From assembly GCF_027460265.1 (NCBI RefSeq), contig NZ_JAPZBC010000001.1, positions 3,968,501 through 4,032,500 on the forward strand: a stretch of 64,000 nucleotides of DNA. Direction: 5' to 3'. Positions 60,552 to 64,000 of this stretch are shown in pieces. Made by a program: the position numbers and the translations under genes. The first letter of the stretch is position 1. Each line of letters begins with the position of its first letter. The notes below the pieces were generated by a model. That model was not told the origin of the DNA. It saw only the letters and a list, made by a program, of their open reading frames with translations, and ran no database searches. The stretch comes from Streptomyces sp. WMMC940. GTDB lineage: Bacteria; Actinomycetota; Actinomycetes; Streptomycetales; Streptomycetaceae.

Positions 60552-62255
60552 GTGAACTTCACGCGTTGGAGCGCCCGGCTCCCCGGTACGCAGCGTCGCG
60601 CCGCAGCGCGGACGGACCGCGGGTCCGTCCCCGCGGCCCGCGGTGAGTACGACCGGCGCCCGGACCGGCAGCCCGACGCCACCGACGTCGTCACCGATCC
60701 GCACGGCGCACCGGACCCGTCGGCGGAATCCTCCGTTCCGGCGCTCGAGCACTTCCCCGTCCGCGGGCTGCTCGACGGTCTGCCCGCGCTGGTCGCCCTC
60801 GTCCACGGCCCCGAGCACCGCGTCTCGTACGTCAACGAGGCGTACGAGACGGCGTTCGGCCCCCGCACCACCGGTGCCGCGGCCGCGGCGGCATGCCCCG
60901 AACTGACCGAACTGGGACTGCTCCCACTGCTCGACCAGGTGCTGCGCAGCGGCAGGCCCCGCACGGTGAAGTCCCGCCGGGTCCGGGGCGGTGGTTCGTA
61001 CACGGTCACGTGCCTGCCCGCCGAGGCCCCCGATCCGCACCGGGAGGGCGAGTTCGTCAAGGGCGTCCTCGTCTTCGCCGCCGACGTCACGGCCCACGCC
61101 GAGGCCGCCGAACGCCTGCGCGCCAGCGAGAGCCGTCACCGCGAGGCAGCCGTCACCCTGCAGCGCTCACTGCTTCCTCAGGAGCTCGAACAGCCGGACG
61201 ACCTGCGCATCGCCGCCGACTACCGGCCGGGCGGCACGGACGCCGCGGTCGGCGGCGACTGGTACGACGTGATCACGCTCGGCGCCGGCCGCACCGCGCT
61301 CGTCATCGGGGACGTCATGGGCCGCGGCGTGCGAGCGGCCGCCGTCATGGGCCAGCTGCGCACCGCCGTACGCGCGTACGCCCGCCTCGACCTGCCCCCG
61401 CACGAGGTGCTCCAGCTCCTCGACGGACTGGCCTCCGAGATCGACCCCAGCCAGATCGCCACCTGCGTGTACGCGGTGCACGACCCGAACGAGGGCCGGC
61501 TGGTGTACGCGTCCGCGGGCCATCTGCCGATCCTCGTGCGCGACGCCGACGGCACGGTCCACCGTGCCGAGGAGCCGACCGGCCCGCCGCTCGGCACCGG
61601 AGGCTGGCTGCACTCCTCGGCCACCATCCCGCTGCAGCCGGGCTCCACCGCCGTGCTCTACACGGACGGACTGGTCGAACGGCGCGGTGAGGACATCGAC
61701 GACGGTGTCGCCGCGCTGGAGCGGGCGCTCGCCGGAGCGACCGGCACGCCCCAGGTCGTGTGCGACCGGTTGATCCGCTCTCTGGGGGTCACCGCGGACC
61801 ATGACGACGACGTCGCGGTCCTCGTCCTGCAGCACCCGACCCGCTCGGGCGGGGACGCGGAGCTCTTCCACAACGCCGCGCTCGAACTGCTCGGCGGTGT
61901 GGAGGCCGCGCCCCGCGCACGGGCGTTCGCATCGGGCGTGCTGGCGTCGTGGCGGTTCCCCGTGGAACTGCGCGACCTCGGTGTGCTCGCGGCGAGCGAG
62001 CTGGTCGCGAACTCGCTCCAGCACGGCACGCCGCCCATGCGGCTGCGACTGCGGCGCACCGACCGCAGGCTGATCATCGAGGTCACGGACGGTGACGATC
62101 ACCTTCCGCGCCGCCGCCGCGCCGAAACGGAGGACGAGGCGGGCCGCGGGATCTCCATCGTCGCGACGATCGCCTCGTCCTGGGGGAGCCGCCGCACTCC
62201 CGGCGGCGGCAAAGCGGTGTGGTGCGAGTTCGCCCTTCCCGATCCGCCCGGTTAG
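60552..62255 (+). CDS. PAS, PP2C phosphatase and HATPase regulator (SpoIIE/RsbU-RsbW type)
   Basis: A 567-residue three-domain regulator. A PAS domain (about 70-180; HRVSYVNEAYETAFG), a PP2C phosphatase (about 205-430; QRSLLPQELEQPDDL, VGGDWYDVITL, VIGDVMGRGVRAAAVM, YASAGHLPIL, VLYTDGLVERRG, DDDVAVLVLQ) and a C-terminal histidine-kinase-like ATPase of the RsbW anti-sigma kind (about 450-560; ASELVANSLQHG, DEAGRGISIVATIASSWG). It would both phosphorylate and dephosphorylate sigma-factor antagonists. GTG at 60552; no clear ribosome site. This fused architecture is common in Streptomyces; its partners are not adjacent. Confidence 0.92.
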   Translation: MNFTRWSARLPGTQRRAAARTDRGSVPAARGEYDRRPDRQPDATDVVTDPHGAPDPSAESSVPALEHFPVRGLLDGLPALVALVHGPEHRVSYVNEAYETAFGPRTTGAAAAAACPELTELGLLPLLDQVLRSGRPRTVKSRRVRGGGSYTVTCLPAEAPDPHREGEFVKGVLVFAADVTAHAEAAERLRASESRHREAAVTLQRSLLPQELEQPDDLRIAADYRPGGTDAAVGGDWYDVITLGAGRTALVIGDVMGRGVRAAAVMGQLRTAVRAYARLDLPPHEVLQLLDGLASEIDPSQIATCVYAVHDPNEGRLVYASAGHLPILVRDADGTVHRAEEPTGPPLGTGGWLHSSATIPLQPGSTAVLYTDGLVERRGEDIDDGVAALERALAGATGTPQVVCDRLIRSLGVTADHDDDVAVLVLQHPTRSGGDAELFHNAALELLGGVEAAPRARAFASGVLASWRFPVELRDLGVLAASELVANSLQHGTPPMRLRLRRTDRRLIIEVTDGDDHLPRRRRAETEDEAGRGISIVATIASSWGSRRTPGGGKAVWCEFALPDPPG

Positions 62256-62265
62256 CGCCGACGCC

Positions 62266-62290
62266 GTCCGCCGCCCGTCAGGCGGCGGAC
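62266..62290. terminator. Hairpin between convergent PP2C and MFS genes
   Basis: GTCCGCCGCC and its complement form a 10-bp stem with a 5-nt loop that contains the MFS stop codon. Confidence 0.7.
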
Positions 62291-63585
62291 GCCACCCTGT
62301 CCCGTTCGGGCCGGTGCCGGGCGACCACCCGCGACGCGGACGCGAGCGAGGGCCGGTCCTGTACGGCCGTGAGGTTCCGCCCCAGCTTCAGGGCCAACAG
62401 GCTGATGCCCAGGGAGAAGAGGACGAACGTCACGATGTACGGACCGTGCAACGTGGCCCCCACAGGACCGCCCACCGCCGGGCCGACCGCCAGCGCCAGC
62501 TGCTTGACCAGAGCGAACGCTGAGTTGTACTGACCGACCATCGACTCCGGTGCGAGATCCGCGACGAGCGGGGCCACCGTCGGCGAGAGCATCGCCTCGC
62601 CGAGCCCGAACAGCGCGTACGTCGAGACGAAGGCGGCCGTCGCCATCGCCTGCCCGCCGTGCCCGAGCCCCGCGTAGCCGGCCACGAGCCAGGCCACGGC
62701 CCAGATCAGCCCGACCGCGGCGATCACACGCGACCGACGGCGCCGCTCGACGAACCGCAGCACGAGGAACTGCGCGAGCACGATCACCGCGGTATTGGCG
62801 GCCAGGGCGTAACCGAGCGTCGCCGGGTCGATCCCCGCGGCCTCGGTGCCGTAGGCCGCGAGGCCCGACTCGAACTGGCCGTAGCAGGCGAAGAAGAGCA
62901 CGAAGCCGAGGACGCACAGCTGCACCATGGCGCGGTGCCCGAGCAGCGCCCGCATTCCGCCCTTGGCCTTGGCCTCGGTGTTCTCCGGCATCGCGTCGGG
63001 GATCGACGGCGACTTCGGCATCCGCACGGTCGCGGCGATCACGGCCAGGACGACGAACATCGCGGCCTCGATCGAGAACAGCAGCGTGAAACTGCCGGGC
63101 CGGCTCCTGTCGACGATCTGCCCGCCGAACAGACCACCGATACCCAGGCCCAGGTTCTGCAGGAAGAACTGCATGGCGAAGGCCCGCGTGCGGGTGGACG
63201 GGCTCGAGCACCAGACGATCATCGTCGCCAGCGCCGGCTGCATCACGGCCGTACCAGCGCCCAGCAGCGCCGCGGACAGCACGGTGGCGTAGACACCGTG
63301 GGCCAGGCCCATGGCCAGAGCCCCGCCCGAGGCCAGCAGCGCGGCCACGACGAGCACGGGCAGCGGCCCGCGGCGGTCGATGGTCCGCCCGGTGAAGGGA
63401 AGCACCACGAGCGCGGCCATGGCGAAGACGGCGAGCACGACGCCCGCCGTACTCGCCCCCAGGTCCCGCACCTGCGCCACATACACATAGAGGTACGGAA
63501 CGGTGAACCCGAGCCCGAACGCGCTCAGCACGTTCCCCGCCTGGATCCGGCGCATCGCAGCGCCCATCGCCTTGGTCACACTCAC
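62278..63585 (-). CDS. MFS drug/metabolite efflux transporter
   Basis: A 435-residue 12-helix major facilitator transporter. Motif A-like VLPFTGRTIDRRGPLPVLV lies between helices 2 and 3; the helix 5 region TMIVWCSSPSTRTRAFAMQF and NLGLGIGGLFGGQIVD, and FGLGEAMLSPTVAPLVAD in the second half, are typical of DHA1-type efflux pumps. GTG at 63585; another GTG two codons in is possible. It is divergent from a MarR-family gene with operator-like repeats between, the usual plan for a pump under MarR control. Substrate unknown. Confidence 0.9.
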   Translation of the reverse strand: MSVTKAMGAAMRRIQAGNVLSAFGLGFTVPYLYVYVAQVRDLGASTAGVVLAVFAMAALVVLPFTGRTIDRRGPLPVLVVAALLASGGALAMGLAHGVYATVLSAALLGAGTAVMQPALATMIVWCSSPSTRTRAFAMQFFLQNLGLGIGGLFGGQIVDRSRPGSFTLLFSIEAAMFVVLAVIAATVRMPKSPSIPDAMPENTEAKAKGGMRALLGHRAMVQLCVLGFVLFFACYGQFESGLAAYGTEAAGIDPATLGYALAANTAVIVLAQFLVLRFVERRRRSRVIAAVGLIWAVAWLVAGYAGLGHGGQAMATAAFVSTYALFGLGEAMLSPTVAPLVADLAPESMVGQYNSAFALVKQLALAVGPAVGGPVGATLHGPYIVTFVLFSLGISLLALKLGRNLTAVQDRPSLASASRVVARHRPERDRVASAA

Positions 63586-63598
63586 CTGCCTCGGTCGG

Positions 63599-63640
63599 TC
63601 AGTCCGGAGGACTGAAAGTTGAAGACTTAGAAACTAAAGT
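63599..63640. promoter_or_regulatory. Operator-like repeats between MFS and MarR genes
   Basis: TCAGTCC-GGA-GGACTGA (63599-63615) is a perfect 7-bp inverted repeat. ACTTAGAAACTAAAGT (63625-63640) is a near-palindrome in an AT-rich stretch. Either could be the site of the MarR protein. Confidence 0.5.
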
Positions 63641-63705
63641 TCGAACCTCAACAGTACACATCGAAGGACTTAAAGCCAAACCAGCGGCATGGGATAGTGA
63701 GGCGC

Positions 63706-64000
63706 ATGTCCGACACCCCCGAGCAGAGGCCCGGCCGTCCGACGCGGGCCGAGCAGGCACCCGAGACAGCACCGGCCGACCCGTCACCGGAAGAGGCCGG
63801 CGAACCGGCGCAGGGGTCCCCGGCCGGTGCGGCCCCCGGGACATCGCAGGAGCCGAGCCTCGACGAGCAGATCGCGGCCTACCAGCGTGAGTTCGGCGAC
63901 CTGGACCCCCAGGTGGAGAAGGTCGTCTCGGCCCTGGGCCGGCTCAACCGCCGGATGAACGTGGCGTACGGCCGCCAGGTCGCCGCACTGGGCATCAGCA
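63706..64000 (+). CDS. MarR-family regulator, 3' truncated by window end
   Basis: The first 98 residues are visible. An acidic, Pro/Glu/Ala-rich N-terminal extension of about 60 residues (MSDTPEQRPGRPTRAEQAPE...) precedes the start of a MarR-like fold (EQIAAYQREFGDLDPQVEKV, VSALGRLNRRMNVAYGRQVA). The DNA-binding wing lies beyond the window. The family call rests on this start and on the divergent MFS gene. ATG at 63706 has GTGAGG upstream, a modest site. It probably represses the efflux pump and itself. Confidence 0.65.
   Translation, partial: MSDTPEQRPGRPTRAEQAPETAPADPSPEEAGEPAQGSPAGAAPGTSQEPSLDEQIAAYQREFGDLDPQVEKVVSALGRLNRRMNVAYGRQVAALGIS

Overview
The window is a stretch of Streptomyces chromosome. 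The evidence is very high GC with strong third-position GC bias, many GTG and TTG starts, a mycothiol-type enzyme, and diagnostic genes such as bldC, atrA, valine dehydrogenase, DUF3073 and an Lsr2-family protein. The gene order matches, from memory, the S. coelicolor interval of about SCO4070 to SCO4122; no database was consulted. It is mostly core chromosome, with one short accessory island between a tRNA-Lys and an initiator tRNA gene.

Layout. 0-4.4 kb: a 5'-truncated M48-like membrane protein that has lost its zinc motif, a dimethylformamidase-beta-like protein, and purC. 4.4-8.8 kb (minus strand): a tRNA-Gly, a response regulator, histidine kinase, ABC-2 permease and ATPase operon, then a tRNA-Gly and an aberrant tRNA-Gly-like gene. 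8.9-18.3 kb: an Lsr2 paralogue and the purine genes purS-purQ-purL (with an 89-bp duplicated coupling segment), an ArsR remnant, a SnoaL-like protein, an MDMPI/SCP protein, a META lipoprotein, purF and purM. 18.3-22.5 kb: DUF3073, vdh, a conserved unknown, bldC and a DUF6274-like protein. 22.6-29.9 kb: tRNA-Asp, hrpA, a secreted protein, a DsbA-like/CcdA-like pair and a Phe-Asp-Glu tRNA cluster. 30-39.4 kb: a membrane metallophosphoesterase, a minimal zincin, a crcB relic, a lipoprotein, a DEAD-box helicase with an Arg/Asp/Gly-rich repeat tail, and a secreted FG-GAP/VCBS protein. 39.9-43.3 kb: the island (methyltransferase, 163-aa unknown, 59-aa CxCPxC protein, HTH regulator with the only in-frame TTA codon I found, 66-aa protein). 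43.4-52.3 kb: a TipA-like MerR regulator, a PP2C phosphatase, a c-di-AMP (ydaO) riboswitch ahead of an M23 peptidase, a PrsW-family protease, trmB, lhgO and an NsdA-like regulator. 52.9-64 kb: an asparagine-synthetase-like protein, an ECF sigma factor fused to a zinc-finger anti-sigma-like domain, membrane helices and an NPCBM domain, atrA, ndh, a PAS-PP2C-ATPase regulator, an MFS transporter and a truncated MarR regulator.

How the genes work together. purC, purS, purQ, purL, purF and purM cover most of de novo IMP synthesis. BldC, AtrA, the NsdA-like protein and the Lsr2 paralogue tie the region to development and secondary metabolism. The riboswitch and M23 peptidase, the possible non-ribosomal tRNA-Gly and the carbohydrate-binding sigma factor all point toward the cell wall. 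The most unusual items are the tRNA-Gly-like gene without normal D and T loops, the duplicated start-codon segment between purQ and purL, the one-polypeptide sigma/anti-sigma/sensor, and the TTA-bearing regulator in the island.
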